Below are positions 1 to 6,180 of a stretch of 9,366 bases of DNA, in pieces. Origin of the DNA: an uncultured Caulobacterales bacterium (GTDB lineage Bacteria; Pseudomonadota; Alphaproteobacteria; Caulobacterales; Caulobacteraceae); assembly GCA_903889785.1 (NCBI GenBank), contig CAISYT010000204.1:1-9366 (forward strand), given 5' to 3'. The notes under the pieces were generated by a model. That model was not told where the DNA came from and searched no databases. It saw only the letters and a program-made list of their open reading frames with translations. Positions within the stretch are counted from its first letter, which is position 1. Every line of letters begins with the position of its first letter. A program made the position numbers and the translations under genes.

Positions 1-405
1 GCCGCCCGAAGCGCAGACGCCGAAGGTCGGCCAAAAGGGGAAATTGGTCCACCAGCCCACCATCACCAGGCCAGGCAGCACAAAGATCACCGACGCCATG
101 GCGCCAGCGGCCGAGGCCACCGTCTGGACGATATTGTTTTCTTGGATCGTTACCCCGCCGAACCGCTGCAGCAGAGCCATGGAAATCACCGCGGCTGGAA
201 TTGCCGTGGAGAAGGTCAGGCCAACCTTCAGTCCCAGATAGACGTTGGCGGCCGTGAACACTGCCGTGATCGCCACCCCCAGGATTATTCCGCGCAGGGT
301 CAGTTCATTGCGGTTCAAGTCAGGGGCTCCAGGGTTATCACCACCCAGTCGGTCAGGTGGGCGGACCTTACCAATAGGCGCAGTCGCTGAAGGCTGCGGC
401 GACAT
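1..405 (-). CDS. OPT-family oligopeptide transporter, N-terminal part (runs off the left edge)
   Basis: 135 codons are visible, with no stop before the window edge. The first clear membrane segment lies near residues 38-60 and contains ITAVFTAANVYLGLKVGLTF. It is followed by a conserved stretch (TAIPAAVISMALL, then ENNIVQTVASAAGAMASVIFVLPG), which is the typical N-terminal signature of prokaryotic OPT/YSL-family transporters. Known members move oligopeptides, glutathione or metal-chelate conjugates across the inner membrane, usually driven by protons; the substrate cannot be read from this fragment. The ATG at 405 overlaps the 3' end of gshA by 38 bases and has only a GGA upstream. A TTG at 318 has GGAG eight bases upstream and would give a protein starting MNRNELTLRG, close to the usual family start. 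The first 29 residues from the ATG are Pro/Gly/Asp-rich and look unconserved, so the TTG may be the true start. The gene is probably cotranscribed with rsmE and gshA. The family call is firm; start and substrate are open. Confidence 0.9.
   Translation of the reverse strand, partial: MSPQPSATAPIGKVRPPDRLGGDNPGAPDLNRNELTLRGIILGVAITAVFTAANVYLGLKVGLTFSTAIPAAVISMALLQRFGGVTIQENNIVQTVASAAGAMASVIFVLPGLVMVGWWTNFPFWPTFGVCASGG
327..330 (-). promoter_or_regulatory. Ribosome binding site for an alternative TTG start of the OPT gene
   Basis: On the minus strand GGAG lies eight bases before an in-frame TTG (316-318), 50 bases past the gshA stop codon. This is a better Shine-Dalgarno arrangement than the one before the upstream ATG at 405, and it places the start right at the conserved ELTLRG segment. 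The assignment is inference from spacing alone. Confidence 0.4.
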
Positions 406-1729
406 TGCCGTTCCATTCGCCGTGGAATTTCTCCAGCAGGCGCTCGGCCGGTGTCATGCCGCTCTCGGCTATGGCCTCCAGCACTTCAAGATAGCCGGTT
501 TCGTCATTTGCGGCATTGGACGCCTGCGCCCGACTGGACAGACCCTGTTTGGCGATGGCGACCATGTCGACCGCCACATCGCGAACCGTTCGTCCAGCCA
601 CGGTCGCCTTCAATCCCAGCCGCGGAACATCAGCGCGAAGACGAGCGCGATCCTCGGCCGTCCAGCCGCTGATCAGCGACAGGGCCGCTTTCAAGGCGGC
701 GTCATCGTAGAAAATGCCCACCCACAGCGCCGACAAGGCCACCAGCATGTCGGGCGGCCCGGCGTCGGCACCGCGCATTTCAAGATAGCTCTTGAGGCGC
801 ACTTCCGGGAACAGGGTGCTGGTGTGGTCGATCCAATCCTTCAGGTGCGGGCGTTCGCCCGGCAGGGCTGGCAGCCGGCCGTCCATGAAATCACGGAACG
901 ACTGGCCGGCGGCGTCGATGTATTTCCCGTCGCGCTTGACGAAATACATAGGCACATCGAGCGCATAGCGGGCATAGGTCTCGAAGCCAAAGCCGTCTTC
1001 GAATACGAAATCCAGCAGGCCGGTGCGGTCGGGATCGGTGTCGGTCCAGACGTTCGCGCGCGTGCTCAAAAAGCCGTTGGGGTGCCCTTCGGTGAAGGGC
1101 GAGTTGGCGAACAGGGCGGTGGCGATGGGTTGCAGCGCAAGGCTGGCGCGAAACTTGCACACCATGTCGGCTTCCGAGCCGAAATCCAGATTGGCCTGCA
1201 CCGTGCAGGTGCGCAGCATCATATCAAGGCCAAGGCCGCCCACCTTGGGCATGTAGCGCCGCATAATGTCGTAGCGCCCCTTGGGCATGACTTCGGCCTG
1301 GTCGCGGCGGATGGTGGGGTGGAAGCCAAGGGTCAAGAAGCCAAGGCCGAGGTCACCGCCTACAGCCTTGGTCTCATCCAGATGGCTGACCGTCTCGTCA
1401 CGGATCTGATGAATCGTTTCCAGGGGCGCACCGGAAAGTTCGAACTGGCCGCCGGGCTCCAGGCTGATATTCGCGCCGCGGCGCTGCAGGCCGATGACGG
1501 TCTGAGCTTCCATGACCGGTTTCCAGCCATAGCGGTCTTGCAGCCCCTGCATGAGGGCGTGAATGCCATTTGGCCCATCATAGGCGACGGTCGAATAATC
1601 GGCGCGGTGGAAACCGAACTTCTCGTGCTCGGCGCCAACACGCCAAGTGTTGGCAGGCTTGCAGCCGTCGGCGAACCACGCCACGAGGTCTTCGGGCGTC
1701 AAGGGGCGCTCATCGATCGCTGCGTCCAT
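368..1729 (-). CDS. gshA: Glutamate-cysteine ligase, plant/alphaproteobacterial type
   Basis: Catalyses ATP-dependent joining of L-glutamate to L-cysteine to give gamma-glutamylcysteine, the first step of glutathione synthesis, in the cytosol. The 453-residue protein is full length for the plant-type class found in alphaproteobacteria, which differs in sequence from E. coli GshA. Conserved blocks are GAEHEKFG (32-39), LEPGGQFELSG (90-100), RRYMPKVGGLG (157-167), TCTVQANLDF (174-183) and VRLKSYLEMRGAD (310-322). They form the ATP/glutamate pocket in this family, with acidic residues E34, E36 and E91 as likely metal or substrate ligands. The ATG at 1729 is preceded by AGGGAG six bases upstream. 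The gene lies 54 bases downstream of rsmE and in the same frame, and its end overlaps the possible ATG start of the OPT transporter. A GCTAGAGC overlapping the rsmE stop resembles a -10 element, but no -35 accompanies it, so cotranscription with rsmE is likelier. gshB is not in the window. Confidence 0.97.
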   Translation of the reverse strand: MDAAIDERPLTPEDLVAWFADGCKPANTWRVGAEHEKFGFHRADYSTVAYDGPNGIHALMQGLQDRYGWKPVMEAQTVIGLQRRGANISLEPGGQFELSGAPLETIHQIRDETVSHLDETKAVGGDLGLGFLTLGFHPTIRRDQAEVMPKGRYDIMRRYMPKVGGLGLDMMLRTCTVQANLDFGSEADMVCKFRASLALQPIATALFANSPFTEGHPNGFLSTRANVWTDTDPDRTGLLDFVFEDGFGFETYARYALDVPMYFVKRDGKYIDAAGQSFRDFMDGRLPALPGERPHLKDWIDHTSTLFPEVRLKSYLEMRGADAGPPDMLVALSALWVGIFYDDAALKAALSLISGWTAEDRARLRADVPRLGLKATVAGRTVRDVAVDMVAIAKQGLSSRAQASNAANDETGYLEVLEAIAESGMTPAERLLEKFHGEWNGNVAAAFSDCAYW

Positions 1730-1783
1730 GCGCTACTCCCTAGATCCGGCCAAACACGCCGCCGAGCGTTCTTGAAAACTGCT

Positions 1784-2548
1784 CTAGCTGCTGTGGCGGT
1801 TGGACGCCACCGGATCGGCACCGCGCCAGTCACCCATCGCCGCCTGCCAAAGCGTCATCGCGGCGATGGCGGAGGTGTCGGACCGCAGTATACGCGGCCC
1901 GAGCGTCACTGGCGTGACATTGGGCATGGCCCGCAAGACCACTCGCTCTTCAGGCGCAAAACCGCCCTCGGGCCCGATCAGGATCGACCAGCCGCCGCCC
2001 TCAACGGAGGTTGCATTCCGCAACCCTTCCAGGGCGTCCGGTGCCTCGCCAGCCTCATCGCAATACAAAAGACCACGTTCGGCGGGAAAGGCGCTCAGGA
2101 TTCGTTCGAGTTTCTGCACCTCGACGATTTCCGGCACATCAAGCCGACCGGTCTGTTCAGCGGCCTCTTCGGCTATGGCCGAAAGACGTTCGACCCTAAC
2201 GCGGTCGGCATTCGAGCGACGAGACTGAGTCAGGACAACCCGGCGCGCACCCAACTCGGCGGCCTTTTCCACGATGGTTTCCAGGCGGGAGCGCTTGACC
2301 AGGGCGATAATCAGATCGAGGTCAGGCCCCACGGTCTGGGGCCGGTTCAGTCCGGTGCAGATCAGGGCAACCCCACGTTTGGTCGCGTCGCTGAGCACGG
2401 CCCGCCACTCACCATCACGGCCATTGAACAGCAAGACTTCGCCGCCGAGGGTCAGCCGCATCACGGCCGTCAGGTACCGGGCCTGGTCCGGACGGGGGAC
2501 CACGCGCGCACCCAGTGCCAAGACATCGGAAACGAAAAGCCGGATCAT
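1784..2548 (-). CDS. rsmE: 16S rRNA (uracil-1498-N3)-methyltransferase RsmE
   Basis: Transfers a methyl group from S-adenosylmethionine to N3 of U1498 in 16S rRNA, near the decoding centre of the assembled 30S subunit. At 254 residues it is the usual family length. The N-terminal part (about 1-70) is the PUA-like RNA-binding domain. The rest is the SPOUT methyltransferase domain with its trefoil-knot motifs: EAAEQTGR (128-135), IGPEGGF (191-197) and LGPRILRSDTSA (216-227), which build the SAM site and dimer interface. The motif after RILR reads SDTSA where members often have ET/DTA, a mild variation. No Shine-Dalgarno sequence precedes the ATG. Instead a -10-like CCTAGATC ends seven bases before it, which suggests a leaderless mRNA. 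It is the first gene of the minus-strand run rsmE-gshA-OPT and is divergent from ppk2. Confidence 0.96.
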   Translation of the reverse strand: MIRLFVSDVLALGARVVPRPDQARYLTAVMRLTLGGEVLLFNGRDGEWRAVLSDATKRGVALICTGLNRPQTVGPDLDLIIALVKRSRLETIVEKAAELGARRVVLTQSRRSNADRVRVERLSAIAEEAAEQTGRLDVPEIVEVQKLERILSAFPAERGLLYCDEAGEAPDALEGLRNATSVEGGGWSILIGPEGGFAPEERVVLRAMPNVTPVTLGPRILRSDTSAIAAMTLWQAAMGDWRGADPVASNRHSS

Positions 2549-2555
2549 TGACGAT

Positions 2556-2585
2556 GATCTAGGGTCGAATGCTTCGCTTCGCCAG
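2556..2585 (-). promoter_or_regulatory. Candidate rsmE promoter giving a leaderless transcript
   Basis: Read on the minus strand, CCTAGATC (2563-2556) matches seven of eight positions of the Caulobacter-type -10 consensus GCTANAWC. About 18 bases upstream, CTGGCG (2585-2580) is a weak match to TTGACG (4 of 6). The -10 ends seven bases before the rsmE ATG, so transcription would begin at or next to the start codon. The absence of a ribosome binding site fits this. It is a prediction by pattern only. Confidence 0.4.
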
Positions 2586-2610
2586 TAGCCGCGTTTAAGG
2601 TCCGCACCCT

Positions 2611-2614
2611 AAGG
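2611..2614 (+). promoter_or_regulatory. Ribosome binding site that decides the ppk2 start
   Basis: AAGG lies eight bases before the ATG at 2623. An in-frame GTG at 2614 would extend the protein by three residues, but it overlaps this AAGG and has no Shine-Dalgarno sequence of its own, so the ATG is preferred. Confidence 0.6.
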
Positions 2615-2622
2615 TGAACGTC

Positions 2623-3381
2623 ATGTCCAGATACAAAGACCAGTTGATCGCCCTTCAGACCGCTCTGGTCGCGTTCCAGCAACAGGCCATCGCGTCCGGC
2701 GAGCGTATCGTTGTTGTGCTGGAGGGCCGCGACACTGCCGGCAAGGACGGGGCTATAAAACGGATCGCCGAACATATGTCGGTGCGTAACACCCGCATTA
2801 TCGCCCTGCCTAAGCCTTCAGATGTGCAGCGCAGCCAGTGGTATTTTCAGCGCTATATCGATCAACTGCCGACGGCTGGCGAGGTCGTTATCTTCAATCG
2901 CTCCTGGTACAACCGGGCTGGCGTGGAGGTCGTGATGGGGTTTTCTAACCCAGAGGAGCAGGCACAGTTCCTCGAGCAGGCGCCGGACGTGGAAAAACTG
3001 CTGGTCGATTCGGGCATCCGCCTGATCAAGCTGTGGCTCGATGTCAGCCGCGAGGAACAGGCCAAGCGCCTCAAGGCGCGCCGCACGGACCCGCTGATGG
3101 CGCTGAAGGTCAGCGCGCTCGACGCCGTGGCCGAGGACTGCTGGAACGATTACACCAAGGCCAGAGACAGGATGCTGCTCGCTACGCACACGCCCTATGC
3201 ACCTTGGATCTGTGTCCGCGCCGACCATAAGAAGTCTGCACGGCTGGCGATTATTCGCCACCTGCTTTTGACCCTTGGTGGCAAGGATAAGACCCTACGC
3301 AAGGTGGCCGGCGAGAACGATCCTGCCGTGCTGTTTGAGTTCGAGTCCGCGGCCTTGACCGATGGGCGGCTTGAGCGATGA
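2623..3381 (+). CDS. ppk2: Polyphosphate kinase 2 family protein, class I-like
   Basis: PPK2 enzymes use inorganic polyphosphate to phosphorylate nucleotides (class I: NDP to NTP, reversibly) in the cytosol. The 252-residue protein is a single P-loop domain of the usual core length, without the N-terminal extension some members carry. Visible motifs are Walker A EGRDTAGKDGAIKRI (34-48, with K41), the conserved SQWYFQRY (71-78), the Walker-B-like block IFNRSWYNRAGVEVVMGF (90-107), and the lid segment RLKARRTDPL (149-158) with LDAVAEDCWNDYTKARD after it. WYNRAGVE assigns it to the class I-like branch. The residue before RSWY is Asn92 where I remember Asp in most class I enzymes. The usual W-K-(L/V)-S-P element after the lid is replaced by ALKVSALD. 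Nucleotide preference cannot be read from sequence. The ATG at 2623 is chosen because AAGG lies eight bases upstream. The stop overlaps the ubiA start by four bases, so the two are probably cotranscribed. Confidence 0.95.
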   Translation: MSRYKDQLIALQTALVAFQQQAIASGERIVVVLEGRDTAGKDGAIKRIAEHMSVRNTRIIALPKPSDVQRSQWYFQRYIDQLPTAGEVVIFNRSWYNRAGVEVVMGFSNPEEQAQFLEQAPDVEKLLVDSGIRLIKLWLDVSREEQAKRLKARRTDPLMALKVSALDAVAEDCWNDYTKARDRMLLATHTPYAPWICVRADHKKSARLAIIRHLLLTLGGKDKTLRKVAGENDPAVLFEFESAALTDGRLER

Positions 3382-4304
3382 GCGAGCCCCTCCCCGACGC
3401 GACGGCGGACAACTGGGTCGATCGCTACACCAAGGGAAAGCTGCGCACCTGGCTTAAAGTTGGCCGCTATGACCGGCCGGTCGGGATATGGCTTTTGATG
3501 CTGCCAGCACTCCAGGGGGTGGCCCTGGCGGCTTCCGAAAAGGGCCGCTGGCCCAACATCTGGCTGCTGTTCAGCATGGCGCTGGGGGCCGCGCTGATGC
3601 GCGCCGCCGGATGCGCCTACAACGACCTGATCGACCGCAAGATCGACCGGCAGGTGGCCCGCACCGCCCTACGGCCCCTGGCTGCTGGCGAGGTGACTTG
3701 GCCCGGCGTGCTGGCCTACATCGTCGCCCTGAGCTCCATCGCTTGCTTCATCCTGCTTAACCTTGGCATTCCCGTAATCCTGCTCGGCCTGGCCTCACTG
3801 CTGTTGGTGGCGGCATATCCGTTCATGAAGCGGATCACCTGGTGGCCGCAGGCCTGGCTGGGCCTGACCTTCAACTGGGGCATTCTGGTCGGCTATGCCG
3901 CCGACGCCCAGCGGCTAAGCCTGGCACCAATCCTGCTCTATATCGGCGCGATTGCCTGGACCCTGGGTTACGACACGCTCTACGCCCTGCAAGACATTGA
4001 GGACGACGCCATGGTGGGGGTCAAATCCTCTGCCCGGCGGCTGGGTGGCAAGGTGAAGCCAGCGGTAACGGCCTTCTATGCCTTCAATTTCGTAATGGTG
4101 CTGGCGGCGGCCTGGGCGGCGAAACTCGGACCGATCTTCCTGCCGTTCGCCGGGCTATATGCCCTGCACCTTTCCTGGCAGGCGTCGCTCGTTGACGCCA
4201 GCAAACCCCGGCGGGCGCTGATTTTGTTCAAGTCCAACGCCCTGGCCGGACTGATCCTGTTCGTCGGACTTGTTGCGGGAACCTGGCGGCCCGGCGGCTT
4301 CTAA
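3378..4304 (+). CDS. ubiA: 4-hydroxybenzoate polyprenyltransferase UbiA
   Basis: Attaches the polyprenyl side chain to 4-hydroxybenzoate in the inner membrane, the first membrane-bound step of ubiquinone synthesis. The 308-residue protein has the two Asp-rich motifs of the superfamily: NDLIDRKID (82-90) and YDTLYALQDIEDD (198-210), which bind the Mg-diphosphate of the prenyl donor. RYDRPVGIWLLMLP (30-43) is the substrate-side motif typical of true UbiA rather than of homologues for heme, menaquinone or chlorophyll. About eight or nine hydrophobic segments fit the all-helical fold. It starts within ppk2 in an ATGA overlap, which usually means translational coupling; no separate Shine-Dalgarno sequence is obvious. 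Its stop codon overlaps that of the convergent gene. ubiD, for a later step of the same pathway, lies 1.9 kb downstream. Chain length (probably octa- to decaprenyl) is set by a synthase elsewhere. Confidence 0.97.
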   Translation: MSEPLPDATADNWVDRYTKGKLRTWLKVGRYDRPVGIWLLMLPALQGVALAASEKGRWPNIWLLFSMALGAALMRAAGCAYNDLIDRKIDRQVARTALRPLAAGEVTWPGVLAYIVALSSIACFILLNLGIPVILLGLASLLLVAAYPFMKRITWWPQAWLGLTFNWGILVGYAADAQRLSLAPILLYIGAIAWTLGYDTLYALQDIEDDAMVGVKSSARRLGGKVKPAVTAFYAFNFVMVLAAAWAAKLGPIFLPFAGLYALHLSWQASLVDASKPRRALILFKSNALAGLILFVGLVAGTWRPGGF

Positions 4305-5158
4305 AAGCGTGGCCGGAAACCCCGCGCCGTCCAGCCGAAATCGCGCGCCGCCGGAGTGCCGTCGAAGGCGAGGTCATGGGCCATACGCATCCCCATGGCC
4401 GCCGTGGCACGACCCAACAGCGGGCGAGCCAACACGAACGCCGCCCGCCAAAGCCAGGGCGGCAAGGCTAAAATAGACACCGGCTTGCTCAAGCTTTCAA
4501 AGATACGCGCGACCATCTGACGGTAGGTCAGGGTCTCGCCGCCGGGCAGGTTATAGGCCTTACCGCGCGCAGCCGGGCTGCTCGCCGCCGCAATTGCCCC
4601 GGCGGCAAGATCGTCGGCATGCACGGGCTGGCGCAGGCCCTCGCCACGGCCAGAGATCGGCAGGAAACTGAAACGGCGGATCATGGCCGCCAGGCGGCTG
4701 ACGTTTCCATCCTGTCCCTCGGCATAGATCAGGGTGGGCCGGAGGATGATCCAGTCGATGCCATGCGCCTGGCAGAAGGCTTCCACCTGCGCCTCTCCCG
4801 CCGCGAGCGCCCGCGCCACATCACGCTCGGAAGCTTCAGACGAATCTAGCTTGGTAAATCGGCTGGTCGAGGAAAATGCGATCAGGCGCTTCATGCCCGC
4901 CGCCTGAAGCGCGGGCAGCGCGGCGGGTAACAGCCAGATCGGGCTCAGGCTGTAGACGGTATCCAATGCGGGCAGTTTCGAGGCTAGGTCGGGATCGGCC
5001 AAGTCGGCTTGCAGCCAGTGCTGATCCCGCTGCGAGGCCCGGCGGCTGACCTCTAAATAGGCCACGCGGGCCTGAGTGAGTCGTGCCGTCAGAAACTGGC
5101 CGATCAGGCTGGTCGCGCCGAGGACAAGGACGGGTGGCATTTGGGCGCGCAGAATCAT
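4301..5158 (-). CDS. Atypical extended short-chain dehydrogenase / NAD-dependent epimerase-like protein
   Basis: 285 residues from the ATG at 5158. The N-terminus is a Rossmann fold with the dinucleotide loop VLGATSLIGQFL (12-23), and ADL at 51-53 is the usual adenine-side acidic residue. Later landmarks are LIAFSSTSRF (92-101), ILRPTLIYAEGQDGN (138-152), PVHADDLAAG (178-187), YNLPGGETLTY (202-212) and a C-terminal LAFDGTPAARDFGW, all as in sugar-nucleotide epimerase relatives. The YxxxK catalytic pair expected after SSTS is absent; the stretch reads SERDVARALAAGEAQVEAF. The protein may therefore bind NAD(P)H or act as an atypical reductase rather than a standard epimerase. No substrate can be named. 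The open frame continues upstream to 5359, but it would run through the divergent AKR start, and the family homology begins at MPPVLVLG (5140), so 5158 or 5140 is the likely start. No good Shine-Dalgarno sequence precedes either. It is convergent with ubiA and divergent from the aldo/keto reductase. Confidence 0.83.
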   Translation of the reverse strand: MILRAQMPPVLVLGATSLIGQFLTARLTQARVAYLEVSRRASQRDQHWLQADLADPDLASKLPALDTVYSLSPIWLLPAALPALQAAGMKRLIAFSSTSRFTKLDSSEASERDVARALAAGEAQVEAFCQAHGIDWIILRPTLIYAEGQDGNVSRLAAMIRRFSFLPISGRGEGLRQPVHADDLAAGAIAAASSPAARGKAYNLPGGETLTYRQMVARIFESLSKPVSILALPPWLWRAAFVLARPLLGRATAAMGMRMAHDLAFDGTPAARDFGWTARGFRPRF

Positions 5159-5230
5159 TCCCCGCAATAGGCCATCGGAATGCCTTCCCTCACAACCCGT
5201 TTGACGCCCTGGTGCGGCTTGCCGGTCGCG

Positions 5231-5238
5231 GCTAGAAT
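5231..5238 (+). promoter_or_regulatory. Weak -10-like element upstream of the aldo/keto reductase
   Basis: GCTAGAAT matches seven of eight positions of GCTANAWC and lies 35 bases before the ATG at 5274. The only good -35 (TTGACG, 5201-5206) is too far away, with a 26-base gap to TAGAAT, so the promoter is uncertain. This divergent spacer (5159-5273) must also hold the promoter of the minus-strand dehydrogenase. For that gene I see only TTGTGA and CCTATT at 18-base spacing, which is a poor match. Confidence 0.25.
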
Positions 5239-5273
5239 CCCCCGCCGTCCCTTGCACGCTTCGAGGATCATCC

Positions 5274-6101
5274 ATGCACACCGTCTCTGCCGCAGACCTG
5301 CGTATCCCGGCCATCGGCTTTGGCACATGGCAGCTGGATGGTCCCGCCGCGCGATCCATGGTCGAGACCGCCCTGGAAGTCGGCTACCGCCATATCGACA
5401 CGGCATTCATCTATCGCAATGAGGCCGAAGTCGGTGCCAGCATCACCGCCAGCGGTATCCCCCGCGACGACATCTTTCTGACCACCAAGATCTGGACCGA
5501 CAGCTTCCGCGACGGCGACCTACAGCGCGCGGCCGAGGCTAGCGTCAGGCACCTCGGCGGGCCGGTCGACCTGCTACTGCTGCATTGGCCCTCCCCGGCT
5601 GTGCCGTTGCTGGAGACCATCACGGCCATGAACGACGCCAAGGCCAAGGGACTGACCCGCGGCATCGGCGTATCCAACTTCCCCAGCGCCCTGTTCAAGG
5701 AGGCCGCCCGCTATTCGCAAGCGCCCCTGATCACCAACCAAGTCGAATATCACACCTACCTCAGCCAGCAGGCCGTGCTGGAAACGGCGCGCGATATGGG
5801 ATCAACCTTGACCGCCTGGTCGCCGATCGCACGCGGTAAGGTGTCGGTCGATCCGGTGCTGATCGCGATCGGCGAGACGCATGGCAAGACGGCTGCCCAG
5901 GTCGCTCTGCGTTGGCTGATTCAGCAGCAGGGGGTGATTGCAATTCCCCGCACCAGCAACGCGACCCGTGCAGCCGAGAACATTGCCGTGTTCGACTTTG
6001 AGCTTAGCGACACCGAGATGGCGACAATCTTCGACCTGGCCCACCCCGGCGGCCGAACCGGTGACTGGCTCGACCCGGCGTTCGCGTGGGATCAGCGGTA
6101 A
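5274..6101 (+). CDS. Aldo/keto reductase, DkgB-like (2,5-diketo-D-gluconate reductase type)
   Basis: NADPH-dependent cytosolic reductase of aldehydes and ketones; the DkgB group reduces 2,5-diketogluconate, methylglyoxal and similar carbonyls. The 275-residue protein is full length for the family's (beta/alpha)8 barrel. The complete catalytic tetrad is visible: D42 (YRHIDTA), Y47 (FIYRNE), K72 (TTKIW) and H104 (LLHWPSP). Further landmarks are GIGVSNF (130-136), TNQVEYH (154-160), AWSPIARGK (181-189) and the cofactor-binding IPRTSNATRAAEN (224-236), whose Arg/Thr/Ser pattern favours NADPH. GAGGA lies six bases upstream of the ATG. It is divergent from the dehydrogenase-like gene and 79 bases upstream of ubiD, so readthrough into ubiD is possible. 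Physiological substrate unknown; aldehyde detoxification is a reasonable inference. Confidence 0.95.
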   Translation: MHTVSAADLRIPAIGFGTWQLDGPAARSMVETALEVGYRHIDTAFIYRNEAEVGASITASGIPRDDIFLTTKIWTDSFRDGDLQRAAEASVRHLGGPVDLLLLHWPSPAVPLLETITAMNDAKAKGLTRGIGVSNFPSALFKEAARYSQAPLITNQVEYHTYLSQQAVLETARDMGSTLTAWSPIARGKVSVDPVLIAIGETHGKTAAQVALRWLIQQQGVIAIPRTSNATRAAENIAVFDFELSDTEMATIFDLAHPGGRTGDWLDPAFAWDQR

Positions 6102-6145
6102 GGTACCGAGGCTGAGAAATACAGGGCGTTGGCCCTTGGTCCGGG

Positions 6146-6174
6146 ATGACGGATGAGGGGAACCGTGCTTTACG
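6146..6174 (+). promoter_or_regulatory. Candidate ubiD promoter giving a leaderless transcript
   Basis: ATGACG (6146-6151, five of six matches to TTGACG) and TTTACG (6169-6174, three of six to TATAAT) are separated by 17 bases. The -10 ends six bases before the ubiD ATG. The only purine-rich stretch, GAGGGG (6155-6160), is 20 bases from the ATG, too far for a ribosome binding site, and an in-frame TGA at 6154 rules out an earlier start. The -10 is weak, so this remains tentative. Confidence 0.3.
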
Positions 6175-6180
6175 AACGCC

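Noticed and set aside
245..2551. A 768-codon open frame on the plus strand, antisense to both gshA and rsmE
   Set aside because: It lies opposite two clearly recognisable genes. They happen to share a frame, and their high GC leaves the antisense frame free of stops. The translation resembles no protein family and has biased, shadow-like composition.
1738..2564. Nine-base inverted repeat CCCTAGATC / GATCTAGGG flanking rsmE
   Set aside because: Many nine-base matches are expected by chance in a window this long, and there are no other signs of a mobile element.
2596..2615. Direct repeat TAAGGT, two copies 14 bases apart before ppk2
   Set aside because: It is only six bases long, and the second copy is explained by the ribosome binding site.
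2614..2622. GTG start for ppk2, three codons upstream
   Set aside because: It overlaps the AAGG that serves as the ribosome binding site of the ATG at 2623 and has none of its own.
4301..5359. A longer version of the dehydrogenase-like protein starting at 5359
   Set aside because: It would overlap the well-supported aldo/keto reductase start at 5274 in antisense, and the added 67 residues show no Rossmann-fold homology.
6123..6136. Small hairpin AGGGC-GTTG-GCCCT after the aldo/keto reductase as a terminator
   Set aside because: The five-base-pair stem has no T run after it, too weak to call a terminator.
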